NCBI GenBank assembly: GCA_025618425.1
Contig: CM046844.1
Location: forward strand, 13,579,580-13,643,579
DNA length: 64,000 nucleotides
Direction: 5' to 3'
DNA from: Heliocidaris tuberculata
Taxonomy: Eukaryota; Echinodermata; Echinoidea; Camarodonta; Echinometridae
Position numbers and translations under genes: made by a program
Notes under the pieces: model-generated
Told to the model about the DNA's origin: nothing
The model's input: only the letters and a program-made list of their open reading frames with translations
Databases searched by the model: none
Shown: positions 13,501-22,496 of the stretch, one piece after another
Layout of the letters: every line of letters begins with the position of its first letter
How positions within the stretch are numbered: the stretch's first letter is position 1

Positions 13501-16500
13501 TCGTACACAAAAATATCATTAATTTGCGGTTTTCTTCGAGGCGCTTTTACCCTCGGGGCAGTAATCAAAATATATTGGAGATAGCATATTGTTATAGGTC
13601 CTCATGAACGAAAAGATCCTACTGAGTAATGCATTTTGAAAAAAAGTGACATTTTAGTCATTTTGTGTGTTAGAGCGAATGGGAAAGTTGTCCACAGCTA
13701 CATCACAGTGACATTACCTATTCGGCCAATTTGAAATTCCCATATGCATAGTGATTACAACTTTCAAAAATTCATAGCTTTCTTATTGCTTGTCCGATTT
13801 CGTTAAAACTTTCACCAATCTGCTTCTCTGATTTTTCCTCTTTCTTTCAAAGCAACTTGGTATAAAGGTTGGATTTCCCTTTAACCATTTCAATTGGCAT
13901 CATTTTCACCATCCTCTCCATCATTACCATTACAATCATAATCACAATCATCGTCATCATAATCATCATCATCATCACCATTACCATCAGCATTATAGCC
14001 ATTAACATCATCATCATCATCATGACCATTACCATCAGCATTATAGCCATTAACATCATCATCAACAATAACATCATCATCATCATCGTCATCGTCATCA
14101 TCACCACCATTACCATCATCATTGTCATCATCATCATCATCATTATGATCCCTACTACCATTATGATTATAGCCATCATTATTCATCATACCAGATTTCC
14201 CTGGAAGTCTTCCGGCAGCACCCAGTAGTAGGTGGACGTAGGCAGACGTCGGTTGTAGTCGCGCACAACAAGCTCTCGCTCAGATGGGTTCACTTCAATG
14301 TAACCATCCTCTAAGATGCCAAGCTCCGCACTGGGAGAGGAGAGGTCAGCTAGACGCACGCCCTCTAGGTTCCCAACCTCACCAAAGTATAGACCAGTCT
14401 AGAGGAGACAGAAATACAGAGTATGAGTTTAAAGTTGGAGCCATCCTCACGATTCAATAACTTAATTTTACAATACCACGAAAAGCACTGCCATGCAAGC
14501 CTCTCTGAGTTCCTTCCCATTACGCAGCTCCATGTTTTGAAATAGATCAATGTACATGCTCGATGGTTTGGCATAATTGTCAGTCTATCCATTTGTGTCA
14601 CTGTTTGATTGCTAAAGACACTAAACATTTAGGTGTCCCTTTTTATGTCTAATTTTTTTTAATGAATGAATGCACATATCGTCGCATAAGTGTGGGGATA
14701 GCGCTCATTGACAATACATTGGCGTTATCCCCTTTTTACACTGATGCGACTATATGTGGAAAACCCACATTTTTTCAGTGTCAAATAAATGACAATTTGT
14801 TGATAATAATCCTCAAATCACTAAAAAAGGGAATACTGAACAGAAAACTTCAACATTTACTTCAGGAACTTGATAAGGATTTTGTGTCTACTTCAAAAAA
14901 TGACATTCCTTCCCATAATACCTCTTGTTCTGATTTCCGGACTTTCTATAGGGAAAACTGGACACGACGAGGTCGGCAATAACGAGCATTTGGGTGGCTG
15001 CAGACGATCGCGATGTGATGCGGGGTGCGTCTTTTTATTCGATCACTCACAGTGCAGGGAGCGTCTTTTTATTTGTACTCCAGCTCGGGGAGCATCTTTT
15101 TATTCTTATCACAGCGGAGGGAGCGTCTTTTTATTTGTATCACAGAGCAGGGAGCAAGTGACCAATTGACTCACCTCATATCTGTTGTAGTTACTGCTGT
15201 AACAAGTAGAGGAAACACCGAAGCAGTAACAGGCAATACATTCACTGGTGGTCCTAGCATCGTCATTGAAATAGCTGCCAGTACAGATACTAGGTCCAGC
15301 TGAGAAAGGAAGTAAGATTAATGACATACATCAAAATAATAATAACAGTGACAATGATGATTTAATTTAATCTCTTTATGTTTTTACAGCATGTGCTTCT
15401 ATGAACGATCATGCCAACATAAGAATTAAAAAGAAGAATGCATCGAATTAAAGACATCTTGTGGTTTAGACAGCCTTAATTTGTGTTGTGAGTTGTGACT
15501 TGGCCTAGTAATTATTCCGCAGGTCATCATGTGAACTGATCCAACTTTGAATCTGAGTCACATCTCTCAAATGGTGCCCATAAAGTTAATTCATGATGCA
15601 TACATTCACATCTGATTGATACACATGTACCGTCTATCAAAACAACATCTACACAAATGTCAGCAATCGATGGCCCAAGAAAATAAAGAAAAATAATTTT
15701 CACCCATCGACTATTGAATTCTGCAATTCCCCTAGGCTAAATACAGAGCCCTCAGTCCTCGTAGGCACTGAGTTTTTAAGTAAAATTGGAAGCACTTACA
15801 GATGACAGTGAGGATTGCATCAGGTTGGGCAAGGATATATCCCTGGTTGTTCATGGCCTCACATGTGTATGCTCCTTGGTCTGACTCTCTTACATTCTCC
15901 AGGACCAGTGTGCCACGCCCATTCTGATTGGTGATGATGGCCTGAAAAGGAGGGAGAAAAGCAAACATAAAAACGTGCATAAAAATGGTGTTTATGTTGA
16001 CTTGCTACAGAAGCACACATAGGCTTGTGGCTACACAGCCCAACGCCCTATGGCTCTATGGCACATGTGTTTGAAGAACTATACTTCAGTGATTGCCCAG
16101 AATAATGTCATTTTCAAAGAGCACAGACTTCAAAAGTGACCCTACACATCTTCATTAAAAATTAAATGATTTAATAGGCAAATCTTCATAATAATGAAGT
16201 GGAATAAGATGGACGAAAAAGACAGAAACAAAGAATTTCAGCAAAAGCGATTGTAGGATGAAAATAGTGAGAAGCAAAAGCAGGAGACTGAAGCAGAAAG
16301 GCAAGTAGGAGGAAGAGGAGGAAGATGGAAGAAAAGCATGTAGAAAAGGAGAAAAATGAGTCCTGCACAAGAAAGAAAGTTCGAGAGGAACAGGAGAAAA
16401 GGGGAACATGGGAAAGGGGGAACAGGAAGCAAGGGAGGGGAAATGAGGGAGAGGAGTTAAAGGAGAATTAGAAGTTAAAGGATTGGGGAACAAGCAGCAG

Positions 16501-18660
16501 TAATGGGAGGGGAAAGAGAAAGGAGAGCTGGAGGAGCAGAAGTAGGAGGAAGGTTCCAACCCCCTTCTAACTTACCCTTTCTGGTACTGGTCCCCAGTTA
16601 AGCCTCCATGAGATGATGGGTGTGGGAATACCCTGTGCCTCACAGATGATCTCCACCCTGGTTCCTATCTGCACCTGAATGATCTCTACTGGTGCCACGA
16701 TCACCGTGGGTTGAGCTGTTTTGGGTTTGGTTGGAAAAAAATACATCAATGATGGAGTTTGAATTTCTGACAAGTGAGGAATGTGAGTTCTAGCTTTTGG
16801 TATAATGTGAATAAATATACCACATATTCTTTTTTATTTTCAGTTCTTAACACTGCACATAGACATTAATAAATTTAATTTCATTTTATATAAGTAATAT
16901 GTAAGAAACATGTAAGAACAGGTGAGTTAATCAGCAGTTAATTTCAGTAACTTCAGTACAGTTTATCTCTCTTCTTATTGATCTTATTCACATTTCTATT
17001 AATCCTTAAAATCCTATAGGCTATCAAAACCACCCAAATTTTGTTACAGCATAGAATTTCATATAACTTAATATATTTCTCCTAAAAAATCAAATAAGGT
17101 TTATGGATGCGAAGTTAGAAATAATGGAATAAAAATTAGTATCACAAAATCTCATGATACCTGTTCTAAACTTACTGGCTGGGTAGGGGGTTTCCTAGAA
17201 AATTTTCCACGAAAATTGTGTTTCTTTACAAATAAATATAGCAATTTAAAATGGACCTTCCGACTCAGTGACCCTTCCAATACACAAGGAAAGGTGGAGG
17301 GTCAGTGGACTAAACAATAGAGTATACCCATTTGAAAAAAATCTGTAAGAGCTTACCACATCCAATTTCATCAGATCGATCAATACAATCTGTTTCACCA
17401 TCACACTGGAAACCCAGAGGCACACACTCCTCTACTGACAGACACTGGAATTCACTGTGACGGCATGGAGAACCAGGGGCAGCAGTAGCTGGAAAATAGA
17501 TCAATTCAACATACTTAGATTTTTTAGTTTTATTTTCTCCCATCAAGTGCTTTGAAGTAAAAACCATACAACTATGGACCTAGCAATAAATACTGCAGAG
17601 TTTAAACTCCTGCTGGTGATACTAATGACAGTTTGTCCTGAACAACTATATCAAAATTGTCCCTAAGATACAAGTTAACCTAATTACAGTGGAATTTATT
17701 CAAATAATAGTGCGTGTTGCCCTGTCACCTAGCAGATCTTTTCAAAATACAATGTTCATAAAATTTTATTTAATTTTTTGGATTATTCTTTGCAACAATG
17801 TAAGAACAAAATTCTACTTCCTTATGAAGTCATTAAAAACCATCTACATAACAGATCTACATTTGCAAATACATATTTCTTGGCAAAAACACTTTAAAAA
17901 AAAATAATTTGTATGGCATGACATGTATACATTTAAATGATCTATGAATTCCATGTAATAGATAAGAATACAAGCCCTAGTAGTGAATGAATGCAAACTT
18001 TTATCCTTCTTCACTGCTACTCCTTTGCATAACCTTTGTTTAACCTACATGTTGTACACCAGTATATCAATGCAACATGCAACATACAACATAAGAGACA
18101 GAAAATAGACATCCATTATGTTTATAAAAGATCTAAATCATTATCACAAGAGGTAGGTACTAAATCAAACTTGGGAGACCGAGTGGAATCCTGACAATTG
18201 TCTCAGGTCAAACCAAGTTCAAGCAAGTGTTTCCAAACTAGTTGAAGTTCATCTCAGTGGTACTAAATGATCAGTTGGAATGTTCTGAATACCACCTACA
18301 AAGAACCCGGACAGAATGAAGCTAATTAAGTGTTAAGTTAAGCGGCTTGTCATAAATGTGTTAACAAAGGGAGGTACAAAAAGTCAAAATCAAAAATGAT
18401 TCATGCGCTTCTAAGGGAGCCTGTTTGTCTATTTGACAACTTCTGACACCTGCTGCCACCTTGAAGAGAATACAGCTTTGGTAATCTTTCTTCCAAATGA
18501 ATGGAAGTTATGGGAGTCTTTCTCTCTTGTGTGGGAACTATAAAGCAAACCCCCTTCCAAAAAATTCATGGGTTCTTTAGCAAACCAGCATGACGATTTG
18601 ATCACGGTCTTCAAAGATATTTCATAAATCATTTCTTAAAATATAGGATACTATAAGTTT

Positions 18661-18724
<64 letters not shown>

Positions 18725-20697
18725 TTGGAAGTCTATGGATTCCATGGGTGATGTACTGATTTCTTCTGCATGCTTACTGTCAGGAATTGTTTGATTAACC
18801 GACTTCATTCTGATCTTTGTTGTATGACCCATAGGTCCCCAGGAACATAGCCTCCTCAAATTTTGGAGTTACATATCCCAGACATGAGCCATAAATTAGC
18901 TAGAGTATAGTGAAGTAAATCTCAACATCCCAAACACAAAGGTGATATATAAAATTCTGTTCAGTTACTCTGTATTATTGAATTCTATAATGAATATGGA
19001 AAGCAGAGAGTCGGCCTTCTCTTTTTTACATGAGGGGATACCTTCAAGGGACAAGTGTATGCACTTGCAGAACGATTAGTGCATTACGGAACTGACCAAC
19101 CCCTGGCTTAGAATCCCATGTGAAGTTTTGTTAAACCCCAATAGCTTTTCATTTGATTTCTTTGATTTTAGCTGACAAACAGCAAGAACAGAATTTTTCT
19201 GTAAGCCACTGTGAATGAGCTTCGGTTTTGAGTGCCTTCAAAAAAATTGTTTAACTTTATTGCACATCAGAGACTGAAAATCAAAATATGTGACACTGGT
19301 ATCTTTTGATACACCATGAGTCCACGATATAACAGCTTTCATTCTGAGACCCTGTAGTTTTACAACAGACATTTTAGTGTGCTTCTGTGTGCTACAATGG
19401 CTGCTTATTTTCTAATAACTATTCTGATATGTAGATACATACGACAGTCTCTTTCATCAGATCCATCTCCACAGTCGTCGTCGCCATCACATCGCCAGAT
19501 CTTCTGGGCACACAGTCGATTAGCACACTGGAACTCATTGGGCTCACACTTGCGTTGCTCTGTGCATCAATAAATTACAGAAAAAAAGTAGGTGAGACAT
19601 TTATTTTGTTGATAAATGAGAGTGGAAAACACTATCCAATGATATTTTACCACATTTAATATAAAGGCCAATGGGAGAAACAAAGACACAAAACCACAGG
19701 GCACAGAGTCCACTACCACACTGGAACTCGTTTGGCCTACACTTGCGTTGCTCTGTGCATCAATAAGAAACAGAAACAAGAGGTACCTGTACATGAGATA
19801 GCACATTCATTTGGTTAATGAAAACGATATGGCAAATCATTATCCATCAATATTACTTATTCATTACCAGGCCAAGGGGGGAAACAAAGGACACAAAATC
19901 AGTTAAGAAATTAAAGATGAAACATTGCCAGATCTTCTGGGCACAGAATCAACTACCAGACTGGAACTTCTTGGACTGTCACTTGTGTTGCCTAATGCAT
20001 CAATAGAACAGAAATAAGGGCTAGGTAAGACGTGTCATAACCTGAAAGGAGATCCATATGTGTTGGGGGCCCCATACATTCTATACAATATGAAGCCCAA
20101 AAAGACCTGAAATAGAGTCAGACTGTGAAATTAGGCAAGCGGCTAAAAAAAACTGGCATTCCTAATTTTTGATATAATAGAAAAGGAGTTCGGTGTGCAC
20201 TATCCCTGCTATCATTTCCTTCAAAATTACCATGTATGTATGTATATATATATATATATATATATATTCTTGAAACATTGGCAAGTTTTAGTATAATAGC
20301 ATCGATGCATGATATCACCCAATTCCACATGTATATGCTTCCAAAATATTATATGGCTGTGCAAAATCATAAAAACACTGATCTCTTAAATTCTGATTTC
20401 TCTTACAGTAACTTCTGTGTGACACAATGGAACGCAAAAAGTTTGTTGTCACTTACGGCATCCATATTCATCAGACCCATCTTCACAATCGCTCATTCCA
20501 TCACAGAGGAAGTCTCTAGGGACACACCATGCTTCCAGACCTGCAGTAAGCCTCATTGGCCGTACACTGGGTAGACGGGGTCTGCTGAGGCACCGGGTCT
20601 GTGACGATTGCTGAGGTGGTGGAACGAGATGCTGGGGTGGGCGGGGCGGCAGTGGTGGACTCAGGGCGTGGTGGTGCTTGGGTTGTTACCCTAGGAG
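499..20697 (-). CDS. HSPG2: Perlecan-like gene, N-terminal block (domains II-III), 26 exons, partial at both ends
   Basis: Spliced minus-strand gene segment. Reading 20697 to 499, the exons encode a Thr/Pro-rich linker, three LDL-receptor class A repeats, one Ig domain, then two laminin IV/B modules, each followed by laminin-EGF repeats. That order is characteristic of perlecan, a secreted basement-membrane heparan sulfate proteoglycan binding laminin/nidogen networks and growth factors (family knowledge). All inferred junctions use GT/AG and keep phase. Domain I (signal peptide, glycosaminoglycan sites, SEA domain) is not seen upstream of 20697, and the gene continues below base 1 before its third laminin IV/B module. 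One LDLa repeat carries an apparent frameshift near 20527. The family call is firm; completeness and relation to the right-hand block are not. Confidence 0.93.
1306..1364 (-). CDS. HSPG2: Perlecan exon: short laminin-EGF fragment
   Basis: 59 nt, phase 2-1. Encodes [19 protein letters not shown]. Too short to stand out as an ORF, found from phase and the downstream neighbour. Confidence 0.85.
1911..1997 (-). CDS. HSPG2: Perlecan exon: laminin-EGF fragment
   Basis: 87 nt, phase 2-2. Contains [18 protein letters not shown] then [11 protein letters not shown]. Confidence 0.94.
2531..2652 (-). CDS. HSPG2: Perlecan exon: laminin-EGF repeat
   Basis: 122 nt, phase 0-2. Contains [32 protein letters not shown]. 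Confidence 0.94.
3160..3273 (-). CDS. HSPG2: Perlecan exon: laminin-EGF repeat
   Basis: 114 nt, phase 0-0. Contains [34 protein letters not shown]. Same length and phase as 63846-63959. Confidence 0.94.
3727..3838 (-). CDS. HSPG2: Perlecan exon: laminin IV/B module 2 end, start of laminin-EGF
   Basis: 112 nt, phase 2-0. Contains [17 protein letters not shown] and [16 protein letters not shown]; same length and phases as 11253-11364. Confidence 0.94.
3990..4215. repeat. (ATC)n microsatellite, interrupted
   Basis: catcat-type repeats on the plus strand, (GAT)n in the transcript, broken by unique sequence at 4060-4180. Confidence 0.95.
4393..4511 (-). CDS. HSPG2: Perlecan exon: laminin IV/B module 2, part 4
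   Basis: 119 nt, phase 0-2. Contains [20 protein letters not shown]. Flanked on the 3' side by a long (ATC)n tract. Confidence 0.94.
4983..5075 (-). CDS. HSPG2: Perlecan exon: laminin IV/B module 2, part 3
   Basis: 93 nt, phase 0-0. Encodes [20 protein letters not shown] then [11 protein letters not shown]; starts with the same GNG motif as the exon at 12597-12680. Confidence 0.93.
5655..5750 (-). CDS. HSPG2: Perlecan exon: laminin IV/B module 2, part 2
   Basis: 96 nt, phase 0-0. Encodes [20 protein letters not shown] then [12 protein letters not shown]. Confidence 0.95.
6085..6270 (-). CDS. HSPG2: Perlecan exon: laminin IV/B module 2, part 1
   Basis: 186 nt, phase 0-0. Contains [20 protein letters not shown] then [16 protein letters not shown], the laminin IV signature. 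Confidence 0.95.
6440..7140. repeat. ~700-bp CCCTCA/CCCACA-rich tract
   Basis: Degenerate short repeats of caccctcacc, cacacccacaccc and ctcatcctc type, with a longer internal duplication (cacaccctcactgtcatcct repeated near 6836 and 6982). On the transcribed minus strand it is GGGTGAGGGTGTGGG-rich. ORFs through it are shadows. Confidence 0.85.
7190..7390. repeat. Imperfect (CATCAC)n tract
   Basis: catcaccatcatc-type repeats adjacent to the exon at 7393-7533. Confidence 0.85.
7393..7533 (-). CDS. HSPG2: Perlecan exon: laminin-EGF leading into laminin IV module 2
   Basis: 141 nt, phase 0-0. Contains [33 protein letters not shown]. Confidence 0.93.
7580..7755. repeat. Polypurine (GAGA/GGGAGA) tract
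   Basis: About 175 bp almost wholly A and G on the plus strand. Any ORF here is low-complexity. Intronic. Confidence 0.9.
7874..7994 (-). CDS. HSPG2: Perlecan exon: laminin-EGF repeat
   Basis: 121 nt, phase 2-0. Contains [37 protein letters not shown]. Donor GTAAGA follows the Lys codon. Confidence 0.92.
8471..8557 (-). CDS. HSPG2: Perlecan exon: laminin-EGF fragment
   Basis: 87 nt, phase 2-2. Contains [18 protein letters not shown] then [11 protein letters not shown]. Same size and phase as 1911-1997 and 61605-61691. Confidence 0.94.
8895..9289. mobile_element. TTAA-flanked inverted-repeat element
   Basis: About 30-bp terminal inverted repeats: aagggatttggtaactttgt near 8897 and its counterpart acaaagttaccaaatcaatt near 9267, each bounded by TTAA. 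TTAA flanks suggest piggyBac-type mobilisation. No ORF, so non-autonomous. Internal palindrome gcgtatggccatacgc at 9069-9084. Confidence 0.72.
9401..9519 (-). CDS. HSPG2: Perlecan exon: laminin-EGF repeat
   Basis: 119 nt, phase 0-2. Contains [33 protein letters not shown]. Confidence 0.95.
9704..10589. mobile_element. Composite non-autonomous element with minisatellite core
   Basis: Starts tgtccccgccgg and ends cggcggggaca, an inverted pair. The interior holds four copies of a ~145-bp unit (about 9881-10465) with aaatttgcataaatttgcat and cagccctatcagataaaac, then a (GGAC)n-(CA)n stretch and the hairpin terminus also seen at 1-138. No coding sequence. Minisatellite-cored elements of this kind are known in marine invertebrates; I cannot name the family. 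Confidence 0.7.
10683..10802 (-). CDS. HSPG2: Perlecan exon: laminin-EGF repeat
   Basis: 120 nt, phase 0-0. Contains [38 protein letters not shown]. Confidence 0.95.
11253..11364 (-). CDS. HSPG2: Perlecan exon: laminin IV/B module 1 end, start of laminin-EGF
   Basis: 112 nt, phase 2-0. Contains [20 protein letters not shown] then [15 protein letters not shown]. Confidence 0.94.
11811..11971 (-). CDS. HSPG2: Perlecan exon: laminin IV/B module 1, part 4
   Basis: 161 nt, phase 0-2. Contains [20 protein letters not shown] then LIKATYS, the laminin IV C-terminal helix/strand region. Confidence 0.94.
12321..12400 (+). repeat. Partial copy of the gtttcataaaa inverted-repeat element
   Basis: Reads ggtccccttttcataaaatt, followed by ttatcattaacaactgcc and gacaaatttgctgacag, matching the left half of 61341-61472. 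The right half is not recognisable. Confidence 0.5.
12597..12680 (-). CDS. HSPG2: Perlecan exon: laminin IV/B module 1, part 3
   Basis: 84 nt, phase 0-0. Encodes [20 protein letters not shown] then QRQVPLTE. Confidence 0.92.
13129..13215 (-). CDS. HSPG2: Perlecan exon: laminin IV/B module 1, part 2
   Basis: 87 nt, phase 0-0. Encodes [20 protein letters not shown], matching the S-Y-G-G-x-L-R-Y core of laminin IV domains. Confidence 0.95.
13293..13884. mobile_element. TTAA-flanked ~585-bp inverted-repeat element
   Basis: Ends ttaaagggcaatccaacctt and aaggttggatttccctttaa; arms extend inward with recognisable complementarity (tcggacaaggactaagaaag versus ctttcttattgcttgtccga). No coding capacity. 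Target site TTAA suggests a piggyBac-type non-autonomous element. Confidence 0.8.
13895..14185. repeat. (ATC)n microsatellite with a 51-bp internal duplication
   Basis: Trinucleotide repeats with accattaccatcagcattat...taacatcatcatc present twice (near 13978 and 14029). Abuts the donor of the exon at 14192-14398. Confidence 0.9.
14192..14398 (-). CDS. HSPG2: Perlecan exon: laminin IV/B module 1, part 1
   Basis: 207 nt, phase 0-0. Contains [20 protein letters not shown] then VLPEDFQGN, the laminin IV 'YYWxLPxxFxG' signature. Confidence 0.95.
14667..14756. repeat. Long imperfect hairpin
   Basis: Arms catatcgtcgcataagtgtg...gatagcgc and gcgttatcccc...acactgatgcgactatatg are complementary over about 30 bases around an 18-base loop. 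May be a small foldback element remnant. Confidence 0.55.
15023..15160 (+). repeat. Short tandem array, ~36-40-bp unit, four copies
   Basis: Units share ggagcgtctttttatttgta and cacagNgcagg. Lies immediately downstream (intron side) of the exon at 15175-15299. Confidence 0.75.
15175..15299 (-). CDS. HSPG2: Perlecan exon: start of domain III, partial laminin-EGF
   Basis: 125 nt, phase 1-0. Contains [20 protein letters not shown] then [10 protein letters not shown]. This cysteine-rich opener precedes the first laminin IV module in perlecans. Confidence 0.92.
15800..15941 (-). CDS. HSPG2: Perlecan exon: domain II Ig repeat, second half
   Basis: 142 nt, phase 0-1. Contains [20 protein letters not shown], the closing Ig motif, and [11 protein letters not shown]. 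Confidence 0.94.
16195..16560. repeat. Purine-rich tract next to an Ig exon
   Basis: About 365 bp of degenerate ggaaagggga/gaggaagagg on the plus strand, i.e. a long pyrimidine-rich stretch in the transcript downstream of the exon at 16576-16715. Confidence 0.75.
16576..16715 (-). CDS. HSPG2: Perlecan exon: domain II Ig repeat, first half
   Basis: 140 nt, phase 1-0. Contains [40 protein letters not shown]. The single Ig domain between LDLa repeats and domain III is diagnostic of perlecan. Confidence 0.94.
17357..17488 (-). CDS. HSPG2: Perlecan exon: LDLa repeat 3
   Basis: 132 nt, phase 1-1. Contains [20 protein letters not shown] then [16 protein letters not shown]. In the acidic cluster the usual D-G-S-D-E reads D-R-S-D-E. 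Confidence 0.95.
17489..19442. other. Intron between LDLa repeats 2 and 3
   Basis: About 1.95 kb. Apart from the (AT)n tract at 18663-18722 I see no feature; the short ORFs are not protein-like. Confidence 0.6.
18663..18722. repeat. (AT)n microsatellite, ~30 units
   Basis: Uninterrupted AT dinucleotides. Other short (TA)n tracts lie at 20240-20267 and 29071-29116. Confidence 0.97.
19443..19559 (-). CDS. HSPG2: Perlecan exon: LDLa repeat 2
   Basis: 117 nt, phase 1-1. Contains [20 protein letters not shown] then [15 protein letters not shown], with all six cysteines and the calcium-binding acidic cluster. Two decayed copies of its 5' half lie in the upstream intron (19680-20005). Confidence 0.95.
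19680..20005 (-). pseudogene. Two decayed tandem copies of the LDLa repeat 2 exon (5' half)
   Basis: Segments 19691-19767 and 19926-20005 closely match the first half of the exon at 19443-19559, including its acceptor side (tgcatcaat), and a stretch of flanking intron is repeated too. Both lack the second half with the calcium-site cluster, and neither retains a good donor. They look like the remains of tandem exon duplication. Confidence 0.75.
20457..20697 (-). CDS. HSPG2: Perlecan exon: Thr/Pro-rich linker plus LDLa repeat 1, frameshifted
   Basis: 241 nt, entering phase 1. A mucin-like linker rich in Thr, Pro, Ser and Ala leads into [14 protein letters not shown]; the LDLa repeat resumes one base out of frame as [20 protein letters not shown]. 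The shift lies at the CC pair near 20527-20528. Cysteines and the acidic C-D-G-x-x-D-C...D-G-S-D-E calcium site are otherwise intact, so a 1-base assembly or sequencing error is as likely as a real mutation. Confidence 0.85.
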
Positions 20698-21996
20698 CTG
20701 AAAGGATAAAGGAAAATACATGTAGTTTAATTAACCATCGTGCATGGTAACAAACAATCTAATTCCCTCTCTATTTAGGCCTATAATAACCTCTATATGG
20801 ATTGGGTCCACCTCACACTTTTCAGCTGTTGCTTTGTCATGCAAGCCTCTGGCAAGCTTCAGTACATCAAGAGCTATTTTTTTAATGAAATATGCAAAAA
20901 ATACATGAGTGAACTGGTCTGATGCTGCACGTTTCAAGGCTTCGTAAAACCTTGGCACCATCCAAGCTTGAACATCTCTCCCCAACTCACAACCTGACGG
21001 ACAAGGTCAAGTAAGGTCAATGACCTCCCAGGGGTTATGTCTGTAATGCAGTAAGTGGGTCAGTGTCTTGGCATGCATGACAGGGCAATGCCAGCAGACA
21101 TGTCGATCTACCACCACAGAGAATGTCTCAAGTAGAGAGAGAGAGAGAGAGCAAGGTGTCATTCACACTCTTACAACATGCGAGTTCATATACAGTTAGT
21201 GTGGAACACCCCGCCTATATTGTATACAGCTTTCAAAGCTAATTGAAAAAAAAAAACTTATCTACTACATAGTTTGAAACTACCTAGATGACCCCAAAAT
21301 AAAGAATTTTCACAAAATCTATGACCTTGACCAACACTGTATATAATGCAACATATGTACCAGACTGAAAATACCGAATTCAAACATTTCACTTGTTGAT
21401 GGTGGGTTGTTTTTTTTTTTTTGGGGGGGGGGTTCTTTTTGCTTTTTTTTGGGGGGGGGGTAAATGGACATTACAAAATCTAAGAGCACTATTATTTTCT
21501 AATATCTGATCAAATTTTTTTCTTCAATATTTGCAATAAGTTGTCCCTCTCATTTTGTAGGTCTCTATGTAGTTCAAACAGAAGAAGACCAAGCCCTACA
21601 CATGTATTTAGGCTGCCTCACCATTAACTGACATCAATGTGAATCAAAGATTTTTAGGAGCTTTCTCCCTGACAAGGGCCCCAAAATGTGAACATGAACT
21701 TGCTATGTCCCTCAATTGGGACAGAGAGGGTCAGATTACCTAATCCCTAGAGATAATCCTTGCACTTTGTGGTGGTCTTAGATTACCTTTTTTTCCCCCT
21801 GGGATAATCTGTCTACATGCCTGTCATGTCTGAGCTGTTTTGCTTTCTTTGTACATTTTTACAGAAAAAATAGATCTGTTGTGGGTGAGTGGGTGGGTGA
21901 GTGGGTGGGTGAATATGAACACATAATTGTCAGATAGCTTAACCTTCATTTAAACTATTAAAATACAACAACTTGCAACTGCTACATAAAAATTTT
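20698..21996. other. Region upstream of the first visible LDLa exon, no exon recognised
   Basis: No signal peptide, SEA domain or other perlecan domain I exon could be found. It contains a 255-nt minus-strand open stretch (20731-20985), a (GA)n tract near 21135, T/G homopolymer runs near 21411-21462 and a short GTGGGTGA repeat near 21880-21912. Confidence 0.55.
20731..20985 (-). other. Unrecognised 84-codon open frame, possibly a remnant
   Basis: Minus-strand open frame including CELGRDVQAWMVPRFYEALK just before and across its first Met, and GLHDKATAEKCEVDP. Composition is protein-like and not simple sequence, but I do not recognise the family. It could be an exon fragment or a decayed transposon coding segment; it has no perlecan similarity that I can see. 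Confidence 0.25.
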
Positions 21997-22496
21997 NNNN
22001 NNNNNNNNNNNNNNNNNNNNNNNNNNNNNNNNNNNNNNNNNNNNNNNNNNNNNNNNNNNNNNNNNNNNNNNNNNNNNNNNNNNNNNNNNNNNNNNNNNNN
22101 NNNNNNNNNNNNNNNNNNNNNNNNNNNNNNNNNNNNNNNNNNNNNNNNNNNNNNNNNNNNNNNNNNNNNNNNNNNNNNNNNNNNNNNNNNNNNNNNNNNN
22201 NNNNNNNNNNNNNNNNNNNNNNNNNNNNNNNNNNNNNNNNNNNNNNNNNNNNNNNNNNNNNNNNNNNNNNNNNNNNNNNNNNNNNNNNNNNNNNNNNNNN
22301 NNNNNNNNNNNNNNNNNNNNNNNNNNNNNNNNNNNNNNNNNNNNNNNNNNNNNNNNNNNNNNNNNNNNNNNNNNNNNNNNNNNNNNNNNNNNNNNNNNNN
22401 NNNNNNNNNNNNNNNNNNNNNNNNNNNNNNNNNNNNNNNNNNNNNNNNNNNNNNNNNNNNNNNNNNNNNNNNNNNNNNNNNNNNNNNNNNNNNNNN
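21997..22496. other. Assembly gap, exactly 500 N
   Basis: A run of exactly 500 N. The round number suggests a placeholder of unknown true length rather than a measured gap, so the order and orientation of the flanking contigs rest on scaffolding only. Poly-T and poly-G runs occur about 540 bases to its left. Confidence 0.99.

Noticed and set aside
16155..16559. Ser/Phe/Pro-rich minus-strand ORF of 134 codons
   Set aside because: Translation of a polypyrimidine intron tract beside a real Ig exon; frame and composition are those of the repeat.
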